Part shown: positions 1 to 8,293 of the stretch, in pieces
Position numbering within the stretch: the stretch's first letter is position 1
How the letters are laid out: each line of letters opens with the position of its first letter
Source of the DNA: Cyanophora paradoxa
Taxonomy: Eukaryota > Glaucocystophyceae > Cyanophorales > Cyanophoraceae
Direction of reading: 5' to 3'
Length of the DNA: 31,330 bases
Assembly: GCA_004431415.1 (NCBI GenBank)
Contig: QPMI01000311.1
Coordinates: 1 to 31,330, forward strand
Made by a program: the position numbers and the translations under genes
Notes under the pieces: model-generated
Told to the model about the DNA's origin: nothing
Seen by the model: only the letters and a program-made list of their open reading frames with translations
Databases searched by the model: none

Positions 1-2688
1 TAGTAAGCAGGCCATGGTCTCTGAGCTGTGGACCGTGTTTCTTGAGTGTGTGGCTTGAAAGGTGCATGGTAATGACGTAGTTTCTGCTTAGATTCTTGAC
101 TCGCTCATGTGTCCATTTAGGAGTGAGGATCTGGAGTTCACCGCTTGGGGCCAGGTGATATGTCCCATCGTTTCTGCTGTCGAAGAAGAGGTTGGACTCA
201 ATCATTTCGCGCGCAATCCCGAGGATCAGGTTTTCGTTGGCCTGTCGTTCGGAGATGCGCAGTTGTGGGTAGCAGCTCGGCAACAGCAGTAAGCCCAGCT
301 CATATTGCATTGCTTTTACCCGGTGCTGATATACTTTGCTGACCAGGGTATGGGCCACATGGTTGAGTCTCGTCTTCTCGTCCAGAAGGTGCATTTTGAG
401 CTGGTAGTATTGTATTGGGTGTAAACCGTAAATGTCAGGCGTGTGGAGTACTGCTGACGGGAACCCTCGGTGAAGACTTGCTTTTTCTTTGAGTAACCCT
501 CGAAATATACGATCGATTTGATTCCGTTTCGTCTCAGACAAAGTGAGCACTTTGAGTCCGTATGTTATCCGTGGCATTATCACTACGTGGGTGAGGAAGA
601 TAATTTCTGTGTCTGTCAGGCGTTTTGGTCGGAGGATAGCTGCTGCCATCTTGGCCTTCTCGAGCATGTTCTGGAATTGGTGCGTCCAGTTCAGTGTCAT
701 CGTGAACCAAACCCCAAGGAATTTAAATGTTTCGTTAGGCTGGTGGATTTTAGGAACCGGAACCAGTCCTGCTCTCGTATAGATTTCTAGTTTTGTCAGG
801 GGTTTAGCTTTGCTGATTCGGGGTCGCCAATATGTTGCTACTGTTTTTGGCGCGCTGAGCTCTATGTCGTGTACGGTATAGAATGCTGACATTAGTTTGA
901 CCATTTGCTGGAGTCCTTCTATTGACCCGCTAAGCAGGACGTCGTCGTCGGCGAAGGCCACATCATCCACCCAAACTGGATCTGGGGCCCATTCCTGGGG
1001 TAGTCCTTTCTTCTGAGGAGCCGGTCCAAACTGGTAGCTCCAGCCATTTTGCTTTGCAAGTTTAGATATGATTCGCTCTTTCTGATCTACAAAAATCCGC
1101 CAGAAGAGTGGGCTTTGGTTTGCTCCTTGCGCCATTCCACATTGGATCTCAAATAGGTCTGACAGCCCCAATCCCTTATTGCACGTCCCATTCTCTTCTC
1201 ATCCCATCTTCTGAAGAGGGCAATGATTTTCTCTGGGATCTTCTTTTGCCGGAGGGGTTTTTCGAGGGATGACCACATGACGCTACAGTATGCCTTTTTG
1301 ACGTCAACGCCCGCTTTATAGATTGGCTTATTAAACTTTTGTGCGTCTTCAATAGCTGCTCTCAAGATGTATAAGGGTTCCTCTGTGCCTACCCCTGGAG
1401 TGAATCCAAAGTTCGACTCGCTCAGGATTTTGTTATCCTGCATGATTATGGTGAGCCGTTCTGTGTAAATACTTGCCACTATTTTCAGCAGTGTGTCTTG
1501 AAGGGCGATGGGGCGCAGATTCTCTAATGTACCGTCGTGTGTGCCTGTCTTCGGAAGGGGACATATGAGTGCTTCTGCCATTGGGGCTGGCATATCATCC
1601 AGGTCCATGAGTTCCCAGATGATTGCTTTGATCAGCATCCGTAGTGACGCTGTAAATTCTTTTTCTACAATCGCGTCGGCAGTTCCTATGTGCTTCAGCT
1701 TGTCTTCTGCCTGTGCCTTTTCTCCCGGACCGTACTTCAGTGGGAGGTACAGGAATTTGATCATTGCATTGCTTAATTGTGATGGTCCTGCTGCTCCGTT
1801 TTGGAGTCCGCATATTATTCTTTCTAATTCCTTGTCGTCCGGTAGGTTTGTTGCGTTTGCATACGCCTGGTGTTTGATGTCATCTCTTTTGGCATGCATC
1901 GCGATCAGGGCTTCCGTCAACTCTTGGCCGAAAAGTTTCAGCCATTCTGTTTTATCTTCTATAGGTGCACGTGGCGCCCACCAATTCTTCCAGTGATTGG
2001 CCATGACAGACGTCACTGTGTTTGAGTCGTTACTGTGCTGTAGTTGGCCCTTCTCGTCTTTCCACACTACATGCATCAGCGGTGTGCGTGATCGTTTTTC
2101 CATCACTCCCGCTATGTATGACCCCATTTGTTTGTGGTTCTCCAGCTTGGTCCGTCTTTTGTGTATTAGGGCCTGCATCTTCAGTCTGTGGTGACTGTTC
2201 TTCGCTCTGGAGATCTTGGAATCCATCGTTTCCAGCCAGCTCTTCCAAGTTTCGCAGAAAGCCTCCCACAGTTCGTCTTTCTTGTATTCTGGTGGCGGCT
2301 CCAGTTTGGACGGCTCGTAGTTTGGGATGTCGTGCTGGATGTTATCTTTATCCTCGTCTATCTCCTGGTTGTGCTGCTTGATGTGTGCTCACAGACGTCC
2401 TACTTCTTCCAATTTGCTGGGGGCGTCTCGTGGTGCCTGCACCCATGCCTTGAGGAGGGTGCGCCCCTGTCGAACCAGGGCTACGTCTGGGGTTGTGCTT
2501 GGATTCTTCATTTTCTGGACGGTTCTATCTCTAAATATCTCCGCTTTAGCAAACTCTGGTTTCCGTGCTGCAGTTTGCATGGTGGGAACTATGGCTGTTA
2601 CGATTGTGTGCAGCCTTGTCAGCCGTTCATCCTTAGGGCGGCGTGGTTCCTGTGTTGGATGACTTCATTCGTTTATAATTTCCTCGAC
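1..2688 (-). pseudogene. LINE ORF2 reverse transcriptase region, interrupted, runs off left edge
   Basis: This part copies element RNA into DNA at the nicked target. The frame 2226-1170 carries LRPIAL (residues 237-242 from the Met at 2226), FGFTPGVGTEEPL (273-285) and the catalytic AGVDVKKAY (Asp308). A stop in that frame falls at 1087, but one frame over the protein resumes at once with the domain B motif GMAQGANQSP (near 1137-1110) and the F-x-DD motif VDDVAFADDD (970-941), then a thumb motif FLGVWF (near 725). The shift lies in a run of four G at 1166-1169, consistent with loss of one G. Frame 1 then stays open to position 1. In the upstream linker, TGA at 2389-2391 and TGA at 2665-2667 have coding-like sequence on both sides in the same frame, which suggests point-mutation decay. 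Decay is more likely than a functional frameshift, but a base-call error in the G run is possible. Confidence 0.87.
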
Positions 2689-3945
2689 CTAGCGGCCTAT
2701 AGTTCTGTCCAGTTCTTCCATTACTTTCACCTTGTACTTGGTGCGAACTTCGATGTCCTGTTCTTCAACTGTAAACCGTGGAGGTCCTGGAACCGGTGCG
2801 TTCGGTTTATTCGATCCTTTGATTTCCATCTCCATCGCCTTGAATTTGAAGTCGGCGCAGACCGGGAGGTGATCGGAGTGGCCAGGTTGGTGTGCTGCTA
2901 TCGCAATGGCCCGGGCTCCTTTCGTTGCTGGTCGGACGTCGGCTGTTACCACCATCGTGTCAAGTCTTGCGGCGTGGAGGGCTGCTCCTTTGCCCGCCCA
3001 GAATGTGACCTCCCCGGGCTGTCCGATGTCCGTCAGTCCCCATTCATTTTGCATTGTTGTCCAAAATGTTCTGTCTGGCCCTGATTTGTTGCTCCAGGTC
3101 CCGTTTGTGATTCGATCCTGCTGGGGGTTCGCCACACTGTTAAAGTCTCCAACTAGTATATTCGAGCATTTAACTGGGCTGGCGTATGCTGTTGCTCTGA
3201 TTGTGGTACGGATGTATTCTATAAGGTCCTCCTGTTCTTTCTTGTGACCCGTGTCTCGCCATTCAGTTGCTGGCATATATAAGGAGGCAATGATGATCTT
3301 TTTAGCCGCGAAGTTCAGTTCCACCCCTATTAGCCTTCCCGGCCAGGTGAACCGTTTTCCTATGTGGATCTTGAGTCGTTCGCTCAACCATAGGCCGGTC
3401 CCCGACCCACGCGGGTCTTTCTTCCTGCCCGAGTGCAAGAAGACTCCGTCCTTTGAGTATTGTGTTTGCCAGATTTTCCCTTTTGTTTCAGAGGCGTTGG
3501 TTTCCTGAAGGGCTAATATGTCATAGGACCACTCTCGTGCTGTAGTCAGGGCCATAGACAGTTTGTCTTCATTGAGTGTCTGGCAATTCCAGGATGTGAT
3601 CCTAACCATGTCGTCTGGCTTCTGCTTGTGTATTTGGATGGGGGCCTGACCAAAGTGTGTGTCTCTGTGGTCTAGTGCTCCCTCCAAGCTCTCTTGGATA
3701 ATTCTCTCACTCTCAAGGGCTGAGGTTGTGGGAAGTTGCCCGATGCAGCCTATGAGCACTATCATCAGGACGAAGTTTGTGAGCGCTCGCTTTCTTGACT
3801 GAGCAGTGGCTATCCGGGAGATTCCTTCGATAAGTAGCAGTGGTCCGAGAAGGTAGGGGCAGGACACTATAATGGGAATGATTGCCTCTTGCAGATGTGC
3901 GATCACGGCATGCAATACCTTTGCAGCTTGTTGTTTTTTGTTTTG
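2689..3945 (-). pseudogene. LINE ORF2 N-terminal part: APE-like endonuclease domain
   Basis: This is the endonuclease that nicks target DNA to prime reverse transcription (exonuclease/endonuclease/phosphatase fold). Counting from the codon at 3915, the motifs are ITSWNCQ (Asn110), ALQETN (Glu138), LYMP (Tyr213), VGDFNS (Asp257, Asn259), RLDT (Asp319) and GHSDH (Asp348, His349). The catalytic set is therefore complete. The frame opens after a TAG at 3946-3948 and has no nearby ATG. It ends at a TAG (2689-2691) that separates it from the RT in the same frame, so the full ORF2 was probably one protein. Two hydrophobic stretches (residues about 11-30 and 45-61) precede the nuclease, which is unusual for ORF2. 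The 298-residue open frame on the opposite strand is a shadow. Confidence 0.9.
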
Positions 3946-3980
3946 TTACTGGACTACTCGTGATTCTTGGTCTGTTCTGC

Positions 3981-4915
3981 TCAGTATCCTGCGGCAGCGA
4001 AATCGTCCCGCACTTGGTTGGAGGACGGCACATGGGTCTGGGAGTTGGGGCCAAGGCCCCCACGCCCCCGTGGGTTTCCGCGGTCGCGGCCACCCCGCCC
4101 TCCCCGTCCGCCCCGTCCGCCCTGTCCATTCTGTCCCGGTCCGTTGCCAGGCCGATCCTGTGGTGAGCATGCGGGGGAATGTCAATGTTTTGCCCAGGTT
4201 CTGCCTTGGTTCCTTGGGTCTGGTGCACTGGTTTGTGTGGGCACTTGTCTGCCTTCAAGCTCCTCGCAGATATCAGATGTCTGGCTGAAGCATGTTTTAC
4301 AGAAGGGTGCCCAATTGAATCGTCCATTCCAGTTGGGGATGTGAATGGCGTAAATGTGGGCTTCGGAGACCCCTGTGACTGTGTGAGCTGGCGTACATCA
4401 TGTTTAGGAGGGACGTGCCGTCTTCCATCTCGTACATTGTTGCCACTACTTGGCCTGCATCCACCGCTTGCTTCCGCTGGGCCAGCGCCATCAGCTCTGA
4501 GAGGGCTCGGGACTGCGGCAGGGACATGCACCCCAGTTGAAACCGCAGTCTGGAGTCGATGGGGAGCCGATGCATCTGTGACTCTGTTGAGTTTTCTCTG
4601 GTTACATTCTGTATGAAGACTCACCGCTCGAATCCTTCTGGCCAACATGTCATTTGCCTCTTGCTTCTCATGGTCCTCATCTCCAATCTACAATCTGACA
4701 GTAATGTATGTTGGCATTTCTTCGTGGTCAGCTGTGTATTCGGTCGGCGTGACCAAGTCCATTGTGGTCTTGGCGTAGGAAGTCGGGACTATGTCAAAAT
4801 CAACGACAGGGTCTCTGTTTGTGGTCATAGTGACATAGTTTGAGACTCTGTTGCCTGCGAAAGTTTCGGCAGGGACTCCCTCCTTTGCCCCAACAAGTGC
4901 TTGTCCGATTGCTCA
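3981..4915 (-). pseudogene. LINE ORF1-like nucleic-acid-binding protein remnant (RGG box, Cys motif)
   Basis: Coding-like peptide is spread over three minus frames. One frame, about 4912-4625, gives GQALVGAKEGVPAETFAGN and on to NDMLARRIRA, with an in-frame TAG near 4700. A second, about 4620-4383, contains MHRLPIDSRLRFQLG. A third, about 4379-3981, contains HIPNWNGRFNWAPFCKTCF, then an in-frame TGA (4182-4184), a glycine/arginine block GQGGRGGRGGRGGRDRGN and the stop at 3981. The RGG block and CxxC motif suggest RNA binding, as in LINE ORF1 or Gag proteins. It ends about 36 bp before the ORF2 frame opens (3945), in the normal ORF1-ORF2 order. A 311-residue frame at 3713-4648 spans the same DNA but is mostly a shadow. 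I do not recognise a named ORF1 family. Confidence 0.6.
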
Positions 4916-4965
4916 TGCTGTAGTAAAATGGAAAACGGTACACATCCGTTGGACTGTCTCCTTGG

Positions 4966-5213
4966 GAGTTCAAACTGACCAGGGCTAAGAGGGAGTGAAC
5001 CAGGGAAACATTTAAGTCCCCAACCACTGGGGCTGCTCCTACAGACCACTGGAAGGGCAGAGCCTCGTACAGGGCCTCTGCTGGGCAGGGTGCACCTGCC
5101 TGGGGAACATGCACAAGGCTAGCGCCTTGTTCATGTTCCCCCTGGAATGTTTTTGTGTGCACCTGACCTCGCTTTTGTGGGCCCGATAAAAATTCGAACT
5201 GACCAGGGCTAAC
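4966..5213 (+). repeat. Satellite family B (about 205-bp unit), first block
   Basis: Begins with the diagnostic TTCAAACTGACCAGGGCTAA and runs through GGGCAGAGCCTCGTACAGGG and the core CTAGCGCCTTGTTCATG. It abuts the LINE 5' end on the left and switches abruptly into inverted family A monomers at about 5213. Units starting with GGAATTCAAACTGA at 5711 and 5916 give the 205-bp period. No coding capacity is evident. Confidence 0.8.
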
Positions 5214-5531
5214 TTCAAATCTCTCTGGAGGAATATGCAGAAGGCGCTAGCCTTAGGCAGATTACCCACCCACCAGCAAGTCACTCAGTCCAACTCCCCA
5301 GGTTTCTGATCTGCCACGAAATAGAAGAAAGATGCACTTCAAATCTCTCTGGGGGAATATGCACAAGGCGCTAGCCTTAGGAAGATGACCCACCCACCAG
5401 CAAGTCACTCAGTCAAAGGCCCCAGGTTTCCGATCTGCCACAAAATAGAAGAAAGATGCACTTCAAATCTCTCTGGGGGAATATGCACAAGGCGCTAGCG
5501 TTAGGCAGATGACCCTCCCAAAAGCAAGACA
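5214..5531 (-). repeat. Satellite family A (about 124-bp unit), inverted block
   Basis: About 2.5 monomers in reverse orientation, each reading AAATCTCTCTGGGGGAATATGCACAAGGCGCTAGCC in pieces and ending in CCACCAGCAAGTCACTCAG. The monomers differ at a few bases (for example GGAGGAATATGCAG at 5228). Family B resumes immediately after, inside a monomer. Confidence 0.85.
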
Positions 5532-6060
5532 GAGGGAGTGAACCAGGGAAACATTCAAGTCCCCAAACACTGAAGGCGCTCCTACTTGGAAGGGCAGAGC
5601 CTCGTAAAGGGCCTCTGCTGGGCAGGGTGCACCTGCCAAAGGCTAGCGCCTTGTGCATGTTTCCCCTAGAAAGGTTTTCTGTGCACCTGACCTCACTTTT
5701 GTGGGCCCAACGGGAATTCAAACTGATCAGGGCTAAGAGGGAGTGAACCCAGGAAACATTCAAGTCCCCAAACACTCGGCAGGGATCCCACTTGGATGGG
5801 CAGAGCCTCTTACAGGGCCTCTGCTGTGCAGGGTGCACCTGCCTAAGGCTAGCACCTTGTCCATGTTCCCCTGGAAATTTCTTGTGTGCACCTGACCTTG
5901 CTGTTGTGGGCCCAACGGGAATTCAAACTGACCAGGGCTAAGAAGGAGTGAACCCAGGAAACATTCAAGTCCCCAAACACTCGGCAGGGATCCCACTTGG
6001 ATGGGCAGAGCCTCTTACAGGGCCTCTGCTGTGCAGGGTGCACCTGCCTAAGGCTAGGGC
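5532..6060 (+). repeat. Satellite family B, tandem block
   Basis: Two full units and a partial one, period 205 bp measured between the GGAATTCAAACTGA starts at 5711 and 5916. Each unit holds GAGTGAACCCAGGAAACATT, a GGCAGAGCCTCTTACAGGGC segment and the core TGCCTAAGGCTAGCGCCTTG that is shared with family A. The block is interrupted by the solo LTR at 6065. Confidence 0.85.
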
Positions 6061-6064
6061 CTTG

Positions 6065-6276
6065 TGATGTGGAGTGTAGCTGGTCCGGGTTCACAATCAC
6101 AATCAAAAAAAAAATTTCGGATGATGTGGAGTGTAGCTGGTCCGGGTTCTGTGTCGTAGTTTGCCCCCTAGATCGCCCCTCTTTCTCTTTCGGCGTAGGA
6201 TATTTGTATCCCCTTCTGGTGCCCCTGTACCCCAGTCTTGGTGTGTCCAATAATAAAGTGTTCACAATCCTTATCA
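6065..6276 (+). mobile_element. Solo LTR (short-LTR gypsy family) with 4-bp target-site duplication
   Basis: The element starts TGATGTGGAGTG and ends CCTTATCA (TG...CA termini). It is flanked on both sides by CTTG (6061-6064 and 6277-6280) within a family B core that would otherwise read GCCTTGTGCATG. A full-length LTR of about 155 bp occupies 6122-6276 and carries AATAAA at 6252-6257. It is preceded by a partial copy of its own first 29 bp plus an A-rich stretch at 6065-6121, as if an element had collapsed by internal deletion. The same LTR follows the intact pol frame at 21518-21643, so the two belong to one family. Confidence 0.85.
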
Positions 6277-6480
6277 CTTGTGCATGTTCCCCCTGGAAAG
6301 GTTTTGTGTGCACCTGACCTTGCTTTTGTGGCCAGACGGGAATTCAAACTGACCAGGGCGAAGAGGGAGTGAACCCAGGAAACATTCAAGTCCCCAAACA
6401 CTGGGGGGGCTCCCACTTGGAAGGGCAGAGCCTCGTACAGGGCCTCTGCTAGGCAGGGTGCACCTGCCTAAGGCTACCTT
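6277..6480 (+). repeat. Satellite family B, block between two LTR insertions
   Basis: One unit continues from CTTGTGCATGTTCCCC through AATTCAAACTGACCAGGG to CTGCCTAAGGCTA. It breaks off at about 6478 inside the conserved core, where the next element's LTR starts. Confidence 0.8.
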
Positions 6481-6562
6481 TTGTATGTGATTATGACCTA
6501 TGCGCATCGTTGGTACACCGCACAGCTGCTCTGCGCGCACGCACGTGCTGGACTTCTGGCAT

Positions 6563-6587
6563 GGAATGTTCTAGAACTTCGCTGAAC
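6563..6587 (+). promoter_or_regulatory. Heat-shock element 1
   Basis: GGAATGTTCTAGAAC is a perfect nGAAn-nTTCn-nGAAn triple. A further module TGAAC lies in register at 6583-6587. It sits about 46 bp upstream of the TATA box, the usual position for heat-shock-factor sites. Motif match only; binding is not shown. Confidence 0.65.
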
Positions 6588-6622
6588 CTCGCGTTCTGCG
6601 GTCATTCCGTGTGCTACTGAGC

Positions 6623-6630
6623 TATATAAG
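6623..6630 (+). promoter_or_regulatory. TATA box of the heat-shock-type LTR
   Basis: TATATAAG lies about 190 bp upstream of the first gag-like codons and between the two heat-shock elements. It would place transcription start near 6655. Confidence 0.6.
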
Positions 6631-6681
6631 ACTCTTGCGCATGGTTTCTCGCCGCCTGAGTGCGTTCTGACGGTTTTCTGT

Positions 6682-6696
6682 GGAACCTTCCAGAAC
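6682..6696 (+). promoter_or_regulatory. Heat-shock element 2
   Basis: GGAACCTTCCAGAAC is a second perfect nGAAn-nTTCn-nGAAn triple, about 52 bp downstream of the TATA box and probably within the transcribed R/U5 part of the LTR. Confidence 0.55.
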
Positions 6697-6780
6697 ACCC
6701 CTTCCTGTCATGAAGTCTAGCTCTCGTCATCTAGACTCTTTCCTGCTGCTTCAGTAGTACTGCTCTCTTCTTTTTCAATC

Positions 6781-6797
6781 TGGCAAGTGCTACAAGG
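6781..6797 (+). other. Candidate tRNA primer-binding site
   Basis: TGGCAAGTGCTACAAGG starts with TGG, the complement of a tRNA CCA end, and follows the putative LTR end CA by three bases. I have not matched it to a particular tRNA. Confidence 0.35.
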
Positions 6798-6821
6798 AGC
6801 CTGACCGCACTGCTGGACTTT

Positions 6822-7168
6822 GTGCTCGACCATCTGCTGACAGAAGTCCTTGGTGACCTCGCAGCAGAATCCCTGTCTGAACCCCTAGACGACGTGATTG
6901 TGGACGTTGATAACCAAGACGACATTAACCAGGAAGACGACATGGCACAGCCTAATGTGGACGTGCTCAAGCCCTTCCTCAAAACCGCTACTTTCCCTGC
7001 TTTCTCTGCCTCTTCTCCTACTGATTGGCTGGAGAGTGTGCAAGCACTCCTCCAGGTCGTTCAGATTATTCCCTCAGATGGAACTGACGACCGCCCTGTG
7101 AATACATGGCCCAATCAAATGCAACTCGACCACAATTATGCTTGGAAGCAAGTTCTTATCAAGCTTGG
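6822..7168 (+). pseudogene. Gag N-terminal fragment of the heat-shock-LTR element
   Basis: The frame reads from the ATG at 6822, with a second ATG at 6942 (MAQPNVDVLKPFLKTATFPA). It aligns with the gag gene on the opposite strand: DINQEDDMAQPNVDVLKPFL against DIDQEDIMAAQPRVDVIKPL, and LDHNYAWKQVLIKL against VDFDYAWPHVQLKL. It is a divergent relative, not a recent copy. Similarity stops near 7168, where the DNA passes into the 3' end of the minus-strand gag. The remaining open frame to 7262 is antisense to that gene, so the protein is truncated and chimeric. Confidence 0.75.
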
Positions 7169-8293
7169 ATCCTGTTTTGTGGTCGCCGGGCGGGGCTGCG
7201 AACCGCCCCGGCCCTTAGGGTCAGCCGACGACCCACGGCGCTCAGCAGAGCGACCGCGATAACCACCAGAAGAATTTCCAAAATTGCGAGAATCATTTCC
7301 AGAATTAACAAATTTATCATTCGAACGATTGCGATCAAAATTATAAGATCCACGAGGCTGGTCACGCCAGCTATCGCCACGAGGGCGATACTGCAACTGG
7401 CGAGACAATTGGTCCATGCGATCCAAAATAATAGAAGACGTGCGACGAGAGTCATCGCGCAACTCATCAAATTGCTGGCGAGCCTCGTGCCGAATCTCGC
7501 TCAATTGGCGGCGAGTTTCGTCACGAAGTGAATCAAGCTTATCATCCACCTTCAAAGAAAACTGTTTAAGCTTCGATTCGACCCGCTCATCAATCAAAGA
7601 CTCAATACGCTCCGAAGTGAGAGCGTTCAATCCAGAAACATTTTTCGGCGATCCAAAAGGAAGAGACCCAATTCCAAAAGGAGAAACCGAAGAAAAAGAG
7701 GAAGTGCGATCCGTCCAGAGACTGCGCAGCCGACGCAAAAAGCGAAGTTTGTTGTCGTCCAATTCAGGCGGCAGCTCACCCAACTTCAGATCATCACTCC
7801 AAATTTGTTTCACCACAACTTTCTCGAGAATGCCAGCTTCCTCCGCTCGCTTCATCTTCTCCACAGCAAAGTCCTCAAAATTGACTTGAGTACCAGCCTG
7901 GAGACAAGCACTCTGGTATGTGTAGGACCAGAAATTGCGAGCAGAATCCGTCTGGACATCCGAATGCATAAAGTGATCCTCGAACTTCTTAAGAAAAGTC
8001 GTCCAATTGTCACATTCAAGGACCACTCGAGAAAAGTCGTGGGCCCCAGCTGCCTCGTTGAAGACAGACTGGAGTTTCAACTGCACATGTGGCCAAGCAT
8101 AGTCAAAATCAACCTTTGCCTGAGCCGTCCATGTGGAGTAGGGAGTGGTGTCCGCAGTGGGAAGGACATAGATCGCCTTCAACACGTCACAAACGTTTTT
8201 GAGGAATCTAGAAGGAGCAGAATACTCGAATTTGGGCAGATTGAGGTTGCGCAGGAGCGGCTTAATCACGTCCACCCTTGGCTGGGCAGCCAT
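7136..8293 (-). CDS. LTR-retrotransposon Gag-like protein, copy A
   Basis: Structural protein expected to package element RNA. I start at the ATG at 8293 (MAAQPRVDVIKPLL), although the frame is open to 8431 and the preceding residues SVDIDQEDI are partly conserved in the plus-strand relative. The N-terminal two thirds resemble a retrotransposon Gag core: YAWPHVQLKL, NFWSYTYQSACLQAG and FAVEKMKRAEEAG. A long charged coiled-coil-like stretch follows (about residues 226-300 from this Met, rich in RHEARQQFDELRDD-type heptads), then an Arg/Gly/Ser-rich tail. No CCHC knuckle is visible. The last 13 or so residues read into the inverted neighbouring gag fragment, so the true C terminus and any pol have been lost. 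Copy B is nearly identical; Cys81 of the open frame is Arg in copy B. Confidence 0.72.
   Translation of the reverse strand: MAAQPRVDVIKPLLRNLNLPKFEYSAPSRFLKNVCDVLKAIYVLPTADTTPYSTWTAQAKVDFDYAWPHVQLKLQSVFNEAAGAHDFSRVVLECDNWTTFLKKFEDHFMHSDVQTDSARNFWSYTYQSACLQAGTQVNFEDFAVEKMKRAEEAGILEKVVVKQIWSDDLKLGELPPELDDNKLRFLRRLRSLWTDRTSSFSSVSPFGIGSLPFGSPKNVSGLNALTSERIESLIDERVESKLKQFSLKVDDKLDSLRDETRRQLSEIRHEARQQFDELRDDSRRTSSIILDRMDQLSRQLQYRPRGDSWRDQPRGSYNFDRNRSNDKFVNSGNDSRNFGNSSGGYRGRSAERRGSSADPKGRGGSQPRPATTKQDPSLIRTCFQA

Larger units (their letters stand above)
1..4965 (-). mobile_element. APE-type non-LTR retrotransposon (LINE), degenerate, 3' end outside window
   Basis: The minus strand holds the parts of a LINE in the expected order: an RGG-rich ORF1-like region (about 4915-3981), an apurinic-type endonuclease (about 3600-2850) and a reverse transcriptase with fingers, palm and thumb motifs (about 2230-1). 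The RT frame is still open at position 1, so the 3' end lies to the left. The 5' boundary is placed near 4960-4968, where coding similarity stops and family B satellite begins. The copy is dead: I see in-frame stops at 4913-4915, 4182-4184, 2689-2691, 2665-2667 and 2389-2391, another near 4700, and frameshifts near 4625, 4383 and 1168. I cannot assign the clade; the order APE endonuclease then RT excludes the restriction-like-endonuclease LINE groups. Confidence 0.88.
6483..6777 (+). promoter_or_regulatory. Candidate 5' LTR with heat-shock-type promoter
   Basis: Non-satellite sequence begins with TGTATGTGATTATGACC inside a family B core and ends TTTTTCA at 6777, three bases before a plausible primer-binding site. 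It contains a TATA box and two heat-shock-element motifs, and sits directly upstream of a gag-like reading frame. The exact LTR edges are inferred from TG/CA and the neighbouring motifs; no second copy is present in the window to prove them. Confidence 0.55.

Noticed and set aside
2188-3084. 298-codon open frame on the plus strand
   Set aside because: It is antisense to the LINE endonuclease and linker; its Cys/Phe/Trp-rich translation has no family motifs, while the minus strand has the full APE set.
3713-4648. 311-codon minus-strand frame as a gene
   Set aside because: Most of it is out of phase with the coding-like ORF1 peptides (RGG box, Cys motif, DSRLRF region); low-complexity Pro/His/Ser content is typical of a shadow frame.
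2389-4915. Alternative genetic code with TGA or TAG as sense
   Set aside because: The 1140-codon pol frame has no internal stop codons and ends at TGA, and the GT49 gene ends at TAG; decay of one LINE copy is simpler.
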